Source: Methanoregulaceae archaeon
GTDB lineage: Archaea; Halobacteriota; Methanomicrobia; Methanomicrobiales; Methanospirillaceae
Direction: 5' to 3'
Length of the DNA: 42,935 nucleotides
NCBI GenBank assembly: GCA_015660885.1
Contig: JACTUB010000023.1
Coordinates: 1 to 42,935, forward strand
Part shown: in pieces, positions 27,128 to 36,563 of the stretch
How the letters are laid out: every line of letters starts with the position of its first letter
Numbering within the stretch: position 1 is the stretch's first letter
Notes under the pieces: generated by a model
Told to the model about the DNA's origin: nothing
The model's input: the letters and a program-made list of their open reading frames with translations, nothing else
Database searches by the model: none
Translations under genes and position numbers: made by a program

Positions 27128-27937
27128 TTACTTCTTCCTATTGCTATGCTGGAGCAGGACTGCTGCACCAGCCGTTGCAAGGAGGCCAGTCCCGGCAGTC
27201 AGAGGTATAGGAGGAGTGGTAGTGCTTGCAGGGACTGGAGGCAGGGTCATGAGCGTGGCTTGTGTGGTCGGGGGAACCATCGAGGTAGTGGTTACTGTGG
27301 CGACTGGCACCAGAATCTTTTCAATCGAGATCACCCCGTCACCATTCACCTGTAGGGACTCAGTGATTGTCTGGTAGCCAGGGCTTTCGATCCTGAAGGT
27401 ATGGGTACCGAGGGCAGCCGTAAAACTCTTCGGGGTGATACCAACAAATTGCCCGTCAAGATATATCACCGCTCCCGGAGGTGACGTGGTTATATTGATC
27501 GTTCCAAAGGTTGGAAATGATTCACCGCCCTGTGTAAGACTGATGTCGATAGTACCATACACTTCAGGAAGGGCATTTTTAGCAACCGGCTGGCTTACTG
27601 CGTAGATTGTATAGGTGCCTTCTTTGAGGCTGAACCCCTGGTGTGCCGTATTCCATATGAAAGACCAGCTATCATTCACAACATCGACCTGAATAAATGT
27701 CGATGGATCCCCACTTACCACGGGACTCTTCATCTGACTGGGGTTCACCCCATTGGGATCCAGTCCGGGGCCGGTCACGAATATGTATATAGTGTTCGTA
27801 GCATATGCCGTTCCGCTCAGGTCCACTTTGTCCCCAATTGCGTACGTAAGTGTTCCTGCGGTCACCACACCACAAAACAGGGCAGCCCCGACAAGGACTA
27901 CAGCGGTTAAACACCGGACCAATGATGTACTGTGCAT
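27128..27937 (-). CDS. Surface protein with PEGA domain and C-terminal anchor
   Basis: 269 residues from ATG 27937; the longer open frame is rejected because the signal peptide starts here. Residues 1-27 form a signal peptide. Residues 28 to about 128 are a beta-sandwich typical of Methanomicrobiales surface proteins (TYAIGDKVDLSGTAY, IFVTGPGLDPNG). Residues about 140-205 form a PEGA domain (TINITTSPPGAVIYLDGQ, then GTHTFRIESPGYQ). A Thr/Pro-rich linker follows, then a short hydrophobic anchor and the tail HSNRKK. It is probably displayed on the cell surface and held by the C-terminal helix. GGGA precedes the ATG. Function unknown. Confidence 0.82.
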   Translation of the reverse strand: MHSTSLVRCLTAVVLVGAALFCGVVTAGTLTYAIGDKVDLSGTAYATNTIYIFVTGPGLDPNGVNPSQMKSPVVSGDPSTFIQVDVVNDSWSFIWNTAHQGFSLKEGTYTIYAVSQPVAKNALPEVYGTIDISLTQGGESFPTFGTINITTSPPGAVIYLDGQFVGITPKSFTAALGTHTFRIESPGYQTITESLQVNGDGVISIEKILVPVATVTTTSMVPPTTQATLMTLPPVPASTTTPPIPLTAGTGLLATAGAAVLLQHSNRKK

Positions 27938-28416
27938 AGCTTTCCCTGATCCCTGATTATCCAATGAGACACCATAATAATATCTGCCGGGGTACGTGGT
28001 CAGAAGGATTCGATGGCAAAAAGAGAATAAAGTCGGGTGAGGATTGACCTGACTGTTTAACGGACGCGTGAACAGAAATAGACACATACCTTTCAGGTGC
28101 TTATGCTTTTGAGGACATTACCCCCCGGATATTATTAAAACGGATAATCCTGTCAATCATCCGGACCCGTCATTGCTGTTGATGGCGTCAGGATTGCAGT
28201 GGAAAAGGGGAGGAGCGTTTACTGGCAAAATTTATCCAGAAACGGAAAACTGGTGCAGGGAATTAAGTGCACCGATCAGGAATGAATAAATGCAATCCTC
28301 TGAAAAAGATACGATTATGAGTGTGATGCGGGTGTCCGATGGGCGAAGGGACTGCAGCAGCTGATTCCCATCACATTCCGGAGATCTGCCATATTCCGGC
28401 GTCCCCGGTTACCGGC
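27938..28416. other. Divergent intergenic region
   Basis: About 480 bases between the PEGA gene and the transporter pseudogene, which are transcribed apart. Two overlapping frames of 35-40 codons near 28155-28290 look weakly protein-like, but neither has a start signal that convinces me. The transporter frame is open from ATG 28339, so its true start could lie there. No RNA gene seen. Confidence 0.45.
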
Positions 28417-29810
28417 ATGGAGAAACGGGTAATCCTCCTCATTGCCATACTCGCAGGATTTCTTACGCCCTTCGATGGCTCCGCAGTAAATATTGCACTG
28501 CCGAGCATCGGTGCAGAATTCCACATGGATGCGATTGCCCTTTCCTGGGTTGCAACCGCCTACCTTCTTTCATCGGCCCTGTTTCTCGTACCATTCGGTA
28601 AAATTGCGGATATCTACGGGAGGAAAAAGATCTTCCTATACGGTCTTGCAATCTTTACTGCTGCATCGCTCATCATGACCTTGGTAGTCTCGAGCCAGAT
28701 GCTTCTCACGGTCAGGATAATCCAGGGTATCGGGAGCTCCATGATCTTCGGGACAGCGGTTGCAATCCTGACATCGGCATATCCTCCCGGAGAACGGGGA
28801 AAGTTTCTGGGTATCTACATCACCGCCGTGTATTTCGGGCTCTCACTGGGGCCTTTCCTCGGGGGTATTCTTACGGAAAATTTCGGGTGGCGGAGTATTT
28901 TTTTATTAATGTCCCCATCGGTTTCATTGCCCTTGCCCTCGTCTTGTGGCAACTGAAGGGTGAATGGGTGGAATGCAGCAGAGAGAAATTTGATCTTACC
29001 GGGTCGCTGATCTACGGTACTGCGCTTGTGACGGTCATGGCCGGGTTCTCCCTTCTGCCAGGAGAGCTGGGAATATTTCTTGTGCTTACCGGGATCGCCT
29101 GCTCTATTGCATTCATCAGGTACGAACGGCGGCAACCGTTCCCGGTACTCAATATGCAACTTTTTTCAGAAAGCAGGGTATTTGCCTTCTCGAATCTCGC
29201 AGCTCTTATTAACTACAGTGCGACTTATGCCGTCTCGTTTCTTCTTTCTCTTTACTTCCAGTACATAAAGGGATTTTCCCCAGAATATGCGGGACTGGTT
29301 CTCATTGCAGCGCCAATGATGCAGGCAGTTGTGTCCCCGTTTGCCGGCAGGCTTTCGGATCGTATCGACCCCGGGATTATCGCTTCGGCAGGAATGGGAT
29401 TAACAACAGCAGGGTTGTTTTTTCTGGTTTTTCTCAAAGAGACTACTCCGCTGTGGTATTTTATCACCGCTCTCATCATAATCGGCCTTGGTTTCGGGCT
29501 GTTCTCTTCACCGAATACCAATGCAATCATGAGTTCGGTAGAAAAACGGTATTACGGCGTCGCTTCGGGTCTTGTCAGCACTATGAGGCTTCTGGGGCAG
29601 ATGCTCTCCATGGGAATTGCTATGATGATCTTTGCAATGATAATCGGGAGAGTCGAAATTACTCCAGAGTATCATCCCCTGTTTGTTTCAAGCCTGAATT
29701 TTGCCTTCGTCTTTTTCACCGTTCTTTGTGTTATCGGGGTTTTTGCCTCTCTCCAGCGGGGAAAACGGGTGATCCCCCCGGGAAAGCCGGCAGGGGGCCA
29801 GGCAAAATAA
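28417..29810 (+). pseudogene. MFS drug:H+ antiporter (DHA2 type), frameshifted
   Basis: Two frames together encode a major-facilitator transporter of the 14-helix EmrB/QacA type, about 464 residues. The first half (28417 to about 28897) has FDGSAVNIALPSIG, the motif A loop GKIADIYGRKK and LGPFLGGILTENFGWRS. The second half (from about 28905) continues with FINVPIGFIALALVLW. They meet at a run of seven T (28898-28904); one added T would restore one protein through IFFINVPIG. This is either a disabled efflux pump, a slippage site, or a sequencing error in a homopolymer. The rest of the gene is intact to its C-terminus. The start may be ATG 28339 or 28417. Confidence 0.88.
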
Positions 29811-29987
29811 GGAAGATACCGGATACTATTTTTCACCCCTCGCTCCCGTGTCACCTTTCAGCCGAAATCCGGGATAACGCATTGGATTTGCATTGCAGGA
29901 TGATGAACAGTCATTTTCTTCCGGTTGGCAAATTAACGGAACAATTAATTGATATATCCTCTCATCCAATTGCAGATAGGCAGAGTT

Positions 29988-30368
29988 ATGGATCGTGCAA
30001 AAATATTAATTGTCGAAGATGAACGAGAAGTCGCCAAATCTCTGGAAATGCGGCTGAAAAAATTTGGCTTCTCGGTGGCGGGGCATGCGGGCACTGCAGA
30101 GGCTGCCATAAAAAAGGCAGATGCACTGCGTCCGGATATTGTCCTGATGGACATTGACCTTGGCGGAAAGATGGATGGCGTCCAGGCTGCGGATTATATA
30201 AGGAAAAATTATCACATTCCTGTAATTTATCTCACGGCCTTATGCGACACCGAAATACTTGAACGGGTCGGTGCCACTGCACCGTACGGATATATCCTGA
30301 AACCATTCAAAGATGACGAACTACGCACTGTCATCGACATTGCTCTTGAAATACAGGCAAATAAATAG
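29988..30368 (+). CDS. Single-domain response regulator
   Basis: 126 residues, one CheY-like receiver domain with nothing attached. The acidic pocket Glu10/Asp11/Glu12 (VEDE), phosphoacceptor Asp55 (LMDID), Thr83 and Lys105 (LKPF) are all present, so it should be active. ATG 29988 is preferred to the TTG 39 bases upstream because the first beta strand begins at residue 5. Such stand-alone receivers relay phosphate or dock on other proteins. No kinase is adjacent; the nearest is the PAS kinase 6.4 kb away. Standalone gene. Confidence 0.92.
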   Translation: MDRAKILIVEDEREVAKSLEMRLKKFGFSVAGHAGTAEAAIKKADALRPDIVLMDIDLGGKMDGVQAADYIRKNYHIPVIYLTALCDTEILERVGATAPYGYILKPFKDDELRTVIDIALEIQANK

Positions 30369-30641
30369 TGCGCTGCATTATTTTTTTACTATACCTTTTG
30401 TGAAGTACCATCTTCCGGATTATATTAACTACCCGGTGTAAATATCTCCATTTTTTATCTATATTTAGCCGCACGCCGTAATGTGAATATATTATATTCC
30501 GGGTATATCGTGATGGAGATATCCTCTTAAACAGGGAGGGGATTTGGCCAGATACAGAGAAGTGGTACTATGTCCTGGTAAATATTCCTGCCAGTGTGTG
30601 ATACGATCACATCTTGAAAAAATATAAAAAATGGAGGAAAT

Positions 30642-30876
30642 ATGAAGAAAAAAACCGTTATTATCAGCTTTATTCTGTTTGTTGCTCATCGTTCCCATGG
30701 TACACGCGTCAACAGACAGCAGTTCAATAAGTTCGACAAGTTCGACAAGTTCGACAAGTTCGACAAGTTCAACAAGTTCAACAGACACATCCTTGCTTGT
30801 GGTTGTATCGGCAGTCAGCACGGACCTTGAGGTCTTCTACCCGTACGAAGTGGAGGTGTCTCTTTTTTATCTCTGA
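30642..30876 (+). pseudogene. Broken secreted-protein gene with Ser/Thr repeat
   Basis: GGAGGA (30633-30638) stands before ATG 30642, which begins a signal peptide (MKKKTVIISFILF). The frame then goes wrong near 30678: the shifted frame continues the signal peptide (LLIVPMVHA), a Ser-Ser-Thr linker encoded by 9-base repeats, and a segment, VVVSAVSTDLEVFYPYEVEV, that resembles the start of a CARDB/S-layer-like beta domain before stopping at 30876. So the gene has both a frameshift and a truncated 3' end. It was probably a secreted or surface protein. The spacer 30369-30641 before it shows no gene. Confidence 0.6.
30721..30783 (+). repeat. 9-bp tandem repeats (seven units)
   Basis: Seven units of AGTTCRAYA type run from 30721 to 30783. 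Four central copies of AGTTCGACA (30730-30765) are identical, and the outer ones differ at one or two bases. In the secreted-protein frame each unit encodes Ser-Ser-Thr. Because the unit is 9 bases, copy-number changes alter linker length but not the frame. Confidence 0.92.
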
Positions 30877-31100
30877 AATTCGCCCATTAAATACGGGAAA
30901 GCAGAGAAAAGGAGAAGATAACCGGGAAAAAATCCAATTCTCGCTTTTATAAAAAATTGCAAGCTTGTCTGTTGAACCGACTATGGCTCGACATTAATAA
31001 ACATCACGTGAACCGCTCAGAAAGCGTACAAAGCCCGAAATAGACCGTTGATGGGAAATGATCCCATTATGAGTGCCGGATTCTTAACAATAATATAATC

Positions 31101-31128
31101 GATATGAAAAAAAGAAAAAGGGTATTTC
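31101..31128 (-). terminator. T-tract terminator after the thermosome gene
   Basis: On the minus strand the bases just past the thermosome stop read CCCTTTTTCTTTTTTTC (31106-31122). U-rich tracts of this kind terminate archaeal transcription. No hairpin is needed or seen. Confidence 0.55.
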
Positions 31129-32772
31129 TCAATAATCGCCCATGCCAGGCGGCATTCCTCCCATGCCGCCGGGGGGCATTCCCCCCTCTGGTGCAGCGGA
31201 TTTCGAAGACGCGATGACATCATCAATACGGAGGATCATGACTGCCGCCTCAGCTGCACTTGAAATTGCCTGCGTTTTCACCTGCAGTGGTTCAACAATC
31301 CCAGCCTTCAGCATGTCCGCAGGTTTGCCGGCATCCACATCAAGCCCGAATGTCTTTTTTCCTGCTTCATGTGCAGCCCGGATCCCGACTAGAATATCGA
31401 TGGCATCCAGCCCCGCGTTCTCGGCGAGAGTGCGCGGGATAACCTCCAGTGCTGCTGCGAATGCCTCAATCGCCAGCTGGACACGCCCCCCTTCCTGGGA
31501 GGCATATCTCCTCAGCTGGAGCGAGAGTTCTGTTTCCGGTGCTCCCCCGCCAGCAACTACTTTTTTGCCCTCAACAACTACACTGACAACCATGAGCGCA
31601 TCATGGATGGCTCGTTCAAGTTCATCGACCACATGCTCTGTCCCTCCACGGACAATGATGGAGACGGCTTTGGGGTTTTTGCACTTCGAGATATAGATCA
31701 TCTCCTCACCCGAGACTTTGCGCTCCTCAACAAGTCCGGCTGTACCGAGATCTTTTTTTGTGATTCCGTCGATGCTGTTGACAATATTACCCCCCGTAGC
31801 CCGGGCAAGGTTCTCGACATCGCTCTTCTTCACCCTGCGGATGGCAAGGATACCGGCTTTTGCAAGATAGTGCTGTGCAACATCATCTATACCTTTCTGG
31901 CAGAAGATAACAGTTGCACCGCTCTTAACAACCTTGTCCACCATCACACGGACCATGTGCTCTTCTTCATCAAGAAACGCCTGTGCCTGTCCCGGAGTGG
32001 AGATATTGATTTTTGCGTTCACATCTGTTTTTTTAAATTCAAGCGCCGCGTTAAGGAGCAGAATTTTTGCGTCCTTCACGACTTTGGGCATATTCGGATG
32101 CGCACGTTCCTTATCGATAACCATACCTTCGACAAGATCTGTATCATCCACTGAACCGCCGACCTTCTTCTCCACATTGATGTGGGTAATATCCACACGA
32201 CCATCAGGATCCATGACCAACGTGATTGCCTTCACGATAATCCCGCAGAGCCGGTCTTTTGCGACTTCCACGTTCTTGCCCGTTAGTGCCGTCTCGGCGA
32301 TCTTTTTGAGCATCACAAAATTGCTCGGAGTCACCGTGATAGCAAACCCATCGAGCATTACGAGCGCCTTCTCCGCTGCCAGCCGGTATCCTTCGGCAAT
32401 GATGGTCGGGTGGACGCTTTGGGCAAGGAGCCCCTCGGCGTTCTTTAACAGTTCCCCGGCAATGACAACAGCAGAAGTTGTCCCGTCGCCAACCTCAGCG
32501 TCCTGTGTTTTTGCGATCTCGACCATCATCTTTGCCGCAGGGTGCTCGATATCCATTTCCTTGAGGATAGTTACCCCGTCGTTGGTGATGGTGATATCAC
32601 CCATGCTGTCGATAAGCATCTTATCCATGCCTTTTGGACCAAGGGTTGAGCGGACAGCGCTTGCCACTGCTTTTGCAGCAGCAAAGTTATTGTTCTGGGC
32701 TTCCTGCCCACGGTTCCGCGTAGTTCCTTCCCTGAGAATTAAAATGGGTTGTCCCCCAAGTTGTTGTGACAT
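31129..32772 (-). CDS. Thermosome subunit (group II chaperonin)
   Basis: 547 residues, full length. It forms a double-ring ATP-driven folding chamber in the cytosol. The ATP-binding segments [10 protein letters not shown] and [19 protein letters not shown] (with the conserved Asp) and DGTTSAVV are near residues 45-105. A second ATPase motif, VVAGGGAPE, is near residue 400. The tail is rich in Gly, Met and Pro ([10 protein letters not shown]), as in other chaperonins. ATG 32772 is chosen since GAGG lies 8 bases upstream and homologues begin here; ATG 32784 would add four residues. Other subunits may be encoded elsewhere. Confidence 0.97.
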   Translation of the reverse strand: MSQQLGGQPILILREGTTRNRGQEAQNNNFAAAKAVASAVRSTLGPKGMDKMLIDSMGDITITNDGVTILKEMDIEHPAAKMMVEIAKTQDAEVGDGTTSAVVIAGELLKNAEGLLAQSVHPTIIAEGYRLAAEKALVMLDGFAITVTPSNFVMLKKIAETALTGKNVEVAKDRLCGIIVKAITLVMDPDGRVDITHINVEKKVGGSVDDTDLVEGMVIDKERAHPNMPKVVKDAKILLLNAALEFKKTDVNAKINISTPGQAQAFLDEEEHMVRVMVDKVVKSGATVIFCQKGIDDVAQHYLAKAGILAIRRVKKSDVENLARATGGNIVNSIDGITKKDLGTAGLVEERKVSGEEMIYISKCKNPKAVSIIVRGGTEHVVDELERAIHDALMVVSVVVEGKKVVAGGGAPETELSLQLRRYASQEGGRVQLAIEAFAAALEVIPRTLAENAGLDAIDILVGIRAAHEAGKKTFGLDVDAGKPADMLKAGIVEPLQVKTQAISSAAEAAVMILRIDDVIASSKSAAPEGGMPPGGMGGMPPGMGDY

Positions 32773-33160
32773 TGTTTGCCTCATTGCCTTCTCTTATGCA
32801 TTGTCAATCCGCGATTCCGGGTTCGAACTTCCTGCTGTGCCTGTTCAAAGCGATCGCCATCGGGTTTTAGTTCCCCCATGATCAGGGTGTTCAGGAATAG
32901 CAAAAGCCATAAGCCGGACACTTCATTGGTTGTTGCGGATATATTTCTGATAAAACAAAGGTCATTAACCCTTATCAGGCAGTGAAGGGTGGACCTCATC
33001 ACCAGATGATAGGAAAGATAGTTCTGCATCGGTTTTATGTGTATCCATTGTTGGTTTGAAGACTGGCGATACGGCTGTTCTCTTATTCTCCCGTTTTCAA
33101 AAATTCCGGAAATCTGTTGAGAAATTGTGTTTTTTCCGGTAATGACCGAAAAAACTTGTT
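32773..33160. other. Intergenic region upstream of the thermosome gene
   Basis: 388 bases. It must carry the thermosome promoter. A minus-strand frame of 130 codons (32781-33173) crosses it but has no protein-like composition. A T-loop-like GGTTCGAAC near 32820 has no matching stems, so there is no tRNA. I see no clear TATA box close to the start codon. Confidence 0.45.
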
Positions 33161-33652
33161 CTAAATCCTGCACGAACCGCCATGCTTTTCATAATAGCGC
33201 TGGTGGTACTCTTCTGCCTGGTAAAACTCTGACGCAGGCGTAATCGCCGTCATAATCTTCCCGAATCCGAACACTCCTGATACCTCAATATTCTCCTTTG
33301 ATTTTCTCGCAAGCCTGCCCTGCTCTGCATCATGGTAAAAGATCACGGATCGGTAATTGGTACCGATGTCGGGACCCTGGCGGTTCAGTTGTGTCGGGTT
33401 ATGGACCGACCAGAACACATCGAGAAGTTGTTCATAGCTGACCGTCGTTGGATCGTAGATAATCTGTACCACCTCCGCATGGCCTGTCTGCCCGGAACAG
33501 ACATCTTTGTAGGTGGGGTTTTTTAATGACCCTCCCATGTACCCGACCGCAGTAGTTATGACCCCTTTCACTTTCCGGAATGCCGCTTCGACTCCCCAGA
33601 AACAGCCGGCTCCGAAGGTTGCTGTTTTGTAAGAGCCTTCATTTCCTCCCAT
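33161..33652 (-). CDS. msrA: Peptide methionine sulfoxide reductase MsrA
   Basis: 163 residues. It reduces the S-epimer of methionine sulfoxide in proteins. The catalytic motif GCFWG places the nucleophilic Cys17. The substrate pocket motifs YMGG and GHAEVVQI follow, and Cys161 near the C-terminus (GGSCRI) is the likely resolving cysteine, regenerated by thioredoxin. Length is typical of the short form, with no MsrB fusion. GGGAGGAAATGA spans the start region. Standalone gene; it complements the superoxide reductase in oxidative repair. Confidence 0.95.
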   Translation of the reverse strand: MGGNEGSYKTATFGAGCFWGVEAAFRKVKGVITTAVGYMGGSLKNPTYKDVCSGQTGHAEVVQIIYDPTTVSYEQLLDVFWSVHNPTQLNRQGPDIGTNYRSVIFYHDAEQGRLARKSKENIEVSGVFGFGKIMTAITPASEFYQAEEYHQRYYEKHGGSCRI

Positions 33653-33760
33653 GTTTTTTTCTTCCCATTATGCCTTGAATCATGGTCACTATTAGATTGT
33701 TTGTTTTCAGGCAAACTCTCTGTCGATTATCTTTATTGGGTAAAGAACATAATTTTTAGC

Positions 33761-33991
33761 ATGAAGCGTCTATACCGCTCAAAAAAAGACCGGATACTGG
33801 GCAGAGTTTGTGCTAGTCCGGGTGAACACTTAAATATTGATCCCACCGTCATTCGACTCATCTGGGCTGCAGTAACGGTCCTCTCTTTCGGTACGGGTAT
33901 TATTGTCTCTATCCTTGCATGGATCATCATTCCTGAATCAGGAACGGATGTTGCAATCACCCCTTCTGCGGAATCGGATGGATTCAGGTAA
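33761..33991 (+). CDS. PspC-domain membrane protein
   Basis: 76 residues, a single PspC domain. ATG 33761 starts directly at the conserved N-terminus (KRLYRSKKDRILGRVCA), so the longer open frame is not used. IDPTVIRLIWA leads into a hydrophobic helix (about 27-58) that includes AWIIIPE. In bacteria PspC is part of the phage-shock membrane-stress response; in archaea its role is unknown. The glycosyltransferase gene starts 45 bases downstream, so the two may share a transcript. Confidence 0.85.
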   Translation: MKRLYRSKKDRILGRVCASPGEHLNIDPTVIRLIWAAVTVLSFGTGIIVSILAWIIIPESGTDVAITPSAESDGFR

Positions 33992-34036
33992 TAGTTCATC
34001 ATTTATCAAAGACATACATTTTGAGCAGAGACTCCC

Positions 34037-35140
34037 ATGAAGATCCTTTTTGTTGTCTGCGGTGAGGGGCTGGGGCACGCTTCCCGCTGTCTGCACCTCG
34101 GTCATTACCTGCAGCAGCAGGGACATACCGTTCATTTTGCCGGCTACGGCAAATCGTATGATTTCATGGACCAGCACAAATGCAGCAACCTCCATCATAC
34201 ACCCCGAGAAGTCTGCCTCGAAGGGGAGGACGGTTTCTTCAGCCTGAAAAAGACCATCCTGTGCTCGAAATGGATAATGCTCAATATGGCATTATCAGCC
34301 ATAAGCGTCAGCAGGCTCATCTCCCGAAACCGGTTTGACTGTGTCGTATGTGATACCATGTATGGCGGGGTGGTTGCCGCACGAGTCCACAGGGTACCTG
34401 TTGTTTTCATCACGAACCAGAATCATTTCAACGGGCCGGGCAACATAACGAATCCCGTCTGGCCTCTTCTCAATTTTCTCATCAGGCGCTACCTGCGACT
34501 CGCAAACCATATTATCGTCCCGGATTACCCGGCGCCGGATACCGTAAGCGAATATAATGTTGTCGTGCCGAAGGGAGAGGAACGTGATTATCACTTTACG
34601 GGTCCGTTCCTGGATCTGGATCCCACCCGGTATACCTATTCTCGTGACACAATATTCACCAGTTTTGGCGGAGAGCCGTACAAACTCCCCCTCTATCAGA
34701 TGTTGCGGGATATCGCAGACCGGCATAAGGAACTGTTATTTGATGTTTTTTATACCGGGCCAGTACTCCCCGGATCCTCAGATAATTTTCTGTCCCACGG
34801 CTACGTCCCGAACCTCTATGAGCACCTTGCCAGGGCAAATATTGCAATAGTGCATGGCGGGCTCACCACACTCCACGAGGCCATGCTCTTTGAGAAACCG
34901 GTATTGATCATCATGGACCCTAACCACCCGGAACAGCAGAATAATGCAAAAAAGATTGTTGATATGGGAGCAGGAACTTCGGTTGACGGGAGACACGCAA
35001 CCCGTGATGTACTGGAGAAAAAAATAGCCGAGACAATGAAATGCTGCCCTCGTCCCCTCCGGGCTGTTAACCTTGCGATAAATGGCAGGAAGAATGCTGC
35101 CGGGATCATAATTGCGGCTACAAACCGCAGACAACTTTAA
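34037..35140 (+). CDS. GT-B fold glycosyltransferase (UGT/MurG-like)
   Basis: 367 residues. The N-terminal motif GEGLGHASRCLHLG (9-22) is the glycine-rich loop of MurG/UGT-like enzymes. The C-terminal nucleotide-sugar half has the TSFGG turn and IVHGGLTTLHEAM, with conserved His-Gly-Gly for the donor phosphates and MDPNHPEQQNNA for the sugar. It would transfer a sugar from a UDP- or GDP-linked donor to an unknown acceptor, possibly a lipid or glycan. It has no transmembrane helix and is probably membrane-peripheral. Its stop is 37 bases before the zinc-ribbon gene. Confidence 0.87.
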   Translation: MKILFVVCGEGLGHASRCLHLGHYLQQQGHTVHFAGYGKSYDFMDQHKCSNLHHTPREVCLEGEDGFFSLKKTILCSKWIMLNMALSAISVSRLISRNRFDCVVCDTMYGGVVAARVHRVPVVFITNQNHFNGPGNITNPVWPLLNFLIRRYLRLANHIIVPDYPAPDTVSEYNVVVPKGEERDYHFTGPFLDLDPTRYTYSRDTIFTSFGGEPYKLPLYQMLRDIADRHKELLFDVFYTGPVLPGSSDNFLSHGYVPNLYEHLARANIAIVHGGLTTLHEAMLFEKPVLIIMDPNHPEQQNNAKKIVDMGAGTSVDGRHATRDVLEKKIAETMKCCPRPLRAVNLAINGRKNAAGIIIAATNRRQL

Positions 35141-35177
35141 TATCGTAGCGTGAACGTAGAGCAATAAAGGAGTAACC

Positions 35178-35447
35178 ATGCCGGTGCTGAGGGAAATAGA
35201 AGTCTGTAAGATCGACGAAGAATTCCGCGTATGCCCTGCCTGCGGATATGATTACGGATTCCACACCTCGTTTCTCAAGGTGGATGCCAGTAAAAAATCT
35301 CCTGTCAAATCCACGCGGGAAGTGTTCAAGGTGATTCTCATATGCCCGGAATGCGGGGCACGATATGATGTGGGGTGGCGTGTTTCGTTTACGGGATCAG
35401 AACCCGGTGTTGTAAGAACTACAGGTCATCAGGTATCGACAGTATAG
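35178..35447 (+). CDS. Zinc-ribbon protein, 89 aa
   Basis: 89 residues with two CxxC knuckles, Cys19/Cys22 (CPAC) and Cys56/Cys59 (CPEC), which form a zinc ribbon 34 residues apart. FHTSFL and the basic stretch KKSPVKSTREVFK lie between. GGAG precedes the ATG by 6 bases. It is followed after 3 bases by the DUF2117 gene, so the two are almost certainly cotranscribed. Zinc ribbons bind nucleic acid or protein partners; the target is unknown. Confidence 0.8.
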   Translation: MPVLREIEVCKIDEEFRVCPACGYDYGFHTSFLKVDASKKSPVKSTREVFKVILICPECGARYDVGWRVSFTGSEPGVVRTTGHQVSTV

Positions 35448-35450
35448 ATC

Positions 35451-36563
35451 ATGGATGTGCCGGTATCAGGATGTACCCTCCATACCTGTTTTGAGGACCC
35501 GGAAAGCATGAGAATTCTCCCGAACTCTGCCGTGATGGTCGTTCACGGCCCTGAACTTTTTGACCAGGGAGATGTAGCATGGCTTAAAGATGTACTCTGC
35601 CCGAAGCGTATCGTTGTAGCGGGGGTTATGGCAAGGACAGCAGCAGAGGAATCAGGATTGCCCGTGGAATTCCAGGCACAACCCCCGAGCAGGGTCATCC
35701 TTGCACAGGATGATCCGGTGTTTCTGGCAAACCATGGAAAGACTGCAAAAACCGGGGAGATATTTGGGAATATCGTTGCTTCCCGTCTGGGTGATCGCGG
35801 GCTTGTTCATCTCGAATGTTCCGGCAGGATCGTCTACTGCTGGAACCGGGGAGATGAAGAACTGGCCTGGGTACTTTCACATCTTACGGGATTTAAGAAG
35901 AAGTCAGTAAAAAGCACCGTTCACCATCAGGAAAACGTACGCGAGATACGGGGATGCATTCCCGGAGAAGCCGTGTATGTGAATGGCATTGTCATCGGAC
36001 GGGCTACTGCGGATATAGTCACTCTCAGGAGTTCCGGAGGCACGATTGAACCTGGTTCCGGTCTGGAGCCCAAACCGCACGGTCTTGAGAAGGTCTCGTC
36101 GAACCGGAACATCGATATCAGTACTGCGTGGTGCAAGAGCGGGCCGGTCAGGTTAATACCGCCGCAGACGAAATGTTGTGCATCCTCTACCGGGCGAGTA
36201 CTGGTGATCGATCACTGTGGACACGAGATCTACAGCAAAATGCCGGATGACTGCAGCGGGGTACTTGCGATTGGAGATGACACTACGGCAGTGTGCGGGC
36301 ATATCTGTGCTCACCGGGGTATTCCTGTGCTTGGGATTGTTGATGGTGACAGGGATGCGATCGTCCCGTCTGCATTTGCCCCGGGTTCTGTTGTTGTTGA
36401 GGTGCTGCGTGAAAGGGATGACGATGTAGGTAAAGAGATCGGGAAATATGTACCGGATACACCTGTCGTCTGGTATGCATGGATGCAGGAGATCCTGGAA
36501 TATCTCGATGGGCGGGTTCGGATTGTCATTGACCTGAGGAAAGAAGATGATGCAGTGCGCTGA
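35451..36563 (+). CDS. DUF2117-family protein
   Basis: 370 residues. I place it in DUF2117, an uncharacterised family known mainly from methanogens. Conserved-looking features are VMVVHGPELFDQGD near the N-terminus, a central VYVNGIVIGRAT segment, and a C-terminal half with GDDTTAVCGHICAHRGIPVLGIVDGDRDA, which looks like a Rossmann-like nucleotide or phosphate site. Many cysteines (about 12) suggest a metal or redox role. No signal peptide, so cytosolic. Its end overlaps nreA by 17 bases. Function unknown; linkage to nreA and a zinc ribbon hints at nucleic-acid metabolism. Confidence 0.72.
   Translation: MDVPVSGCTLHTCFEDPESMRILPNSAVMVVHGPELFDQGDVAWLKDVLCPKRIVVAGVMARTAAEESGLPVEFQAQPPSRVILAQDDPVFLANHGKTAKTGEIFGNIVASRLGDRGLVHLECSGRIVYCWNRGDEELAWVLSHLTGFKKKSVKSTVHHQENVREIRGCIPGEAVYVNGIVIGRATADIVTLRSSGGTIEPGSGLEPKPHGLEKVSSNRNIDISTAWCKSGPVRLIPPQTKCCASSTGRVLVIDHCGHEIYSKMPDDCSGVLAIGDDTTAVCGHICAHRGIPVLGIVDGDRDAIVPSAFAPGSVVVEVLRERDDDVGKEIGKYVPDTPVVWYAWMQEILEYLDGRVRIVIDLRKEDDAVR

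Noticed and set aside
28155..28290. Two overlapping 35-40 codon frames before the MFS gene
   Set aside because: Each looks slightly protein-like, but they contradict each other and lack start signals.
30721..30783. CRISPR-like short repeats
   Set aside because: The repeats are contiguous 9-mers without spacers and are in coding frame.
32815..32835. T-loop-like GGTTCGAAC that might mark a tRNA
   Set aside because: Flanking bases do not pair as a T-stem on either strand and no acceptor stem is present.
31934..32881. Plus-strand frame of 315 codons opposite the thermosome gene
   Set aside because: The product is Ser/Thr-rich low-complexity sequence typical of the antisense of a chaperonin gene.
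32781..33173. Minus-strand frame of 130 codons upstream of the thermosome gene
   Set aside because: Its start lies inside msrA, there is no ribosome site, and the product shows no motif.
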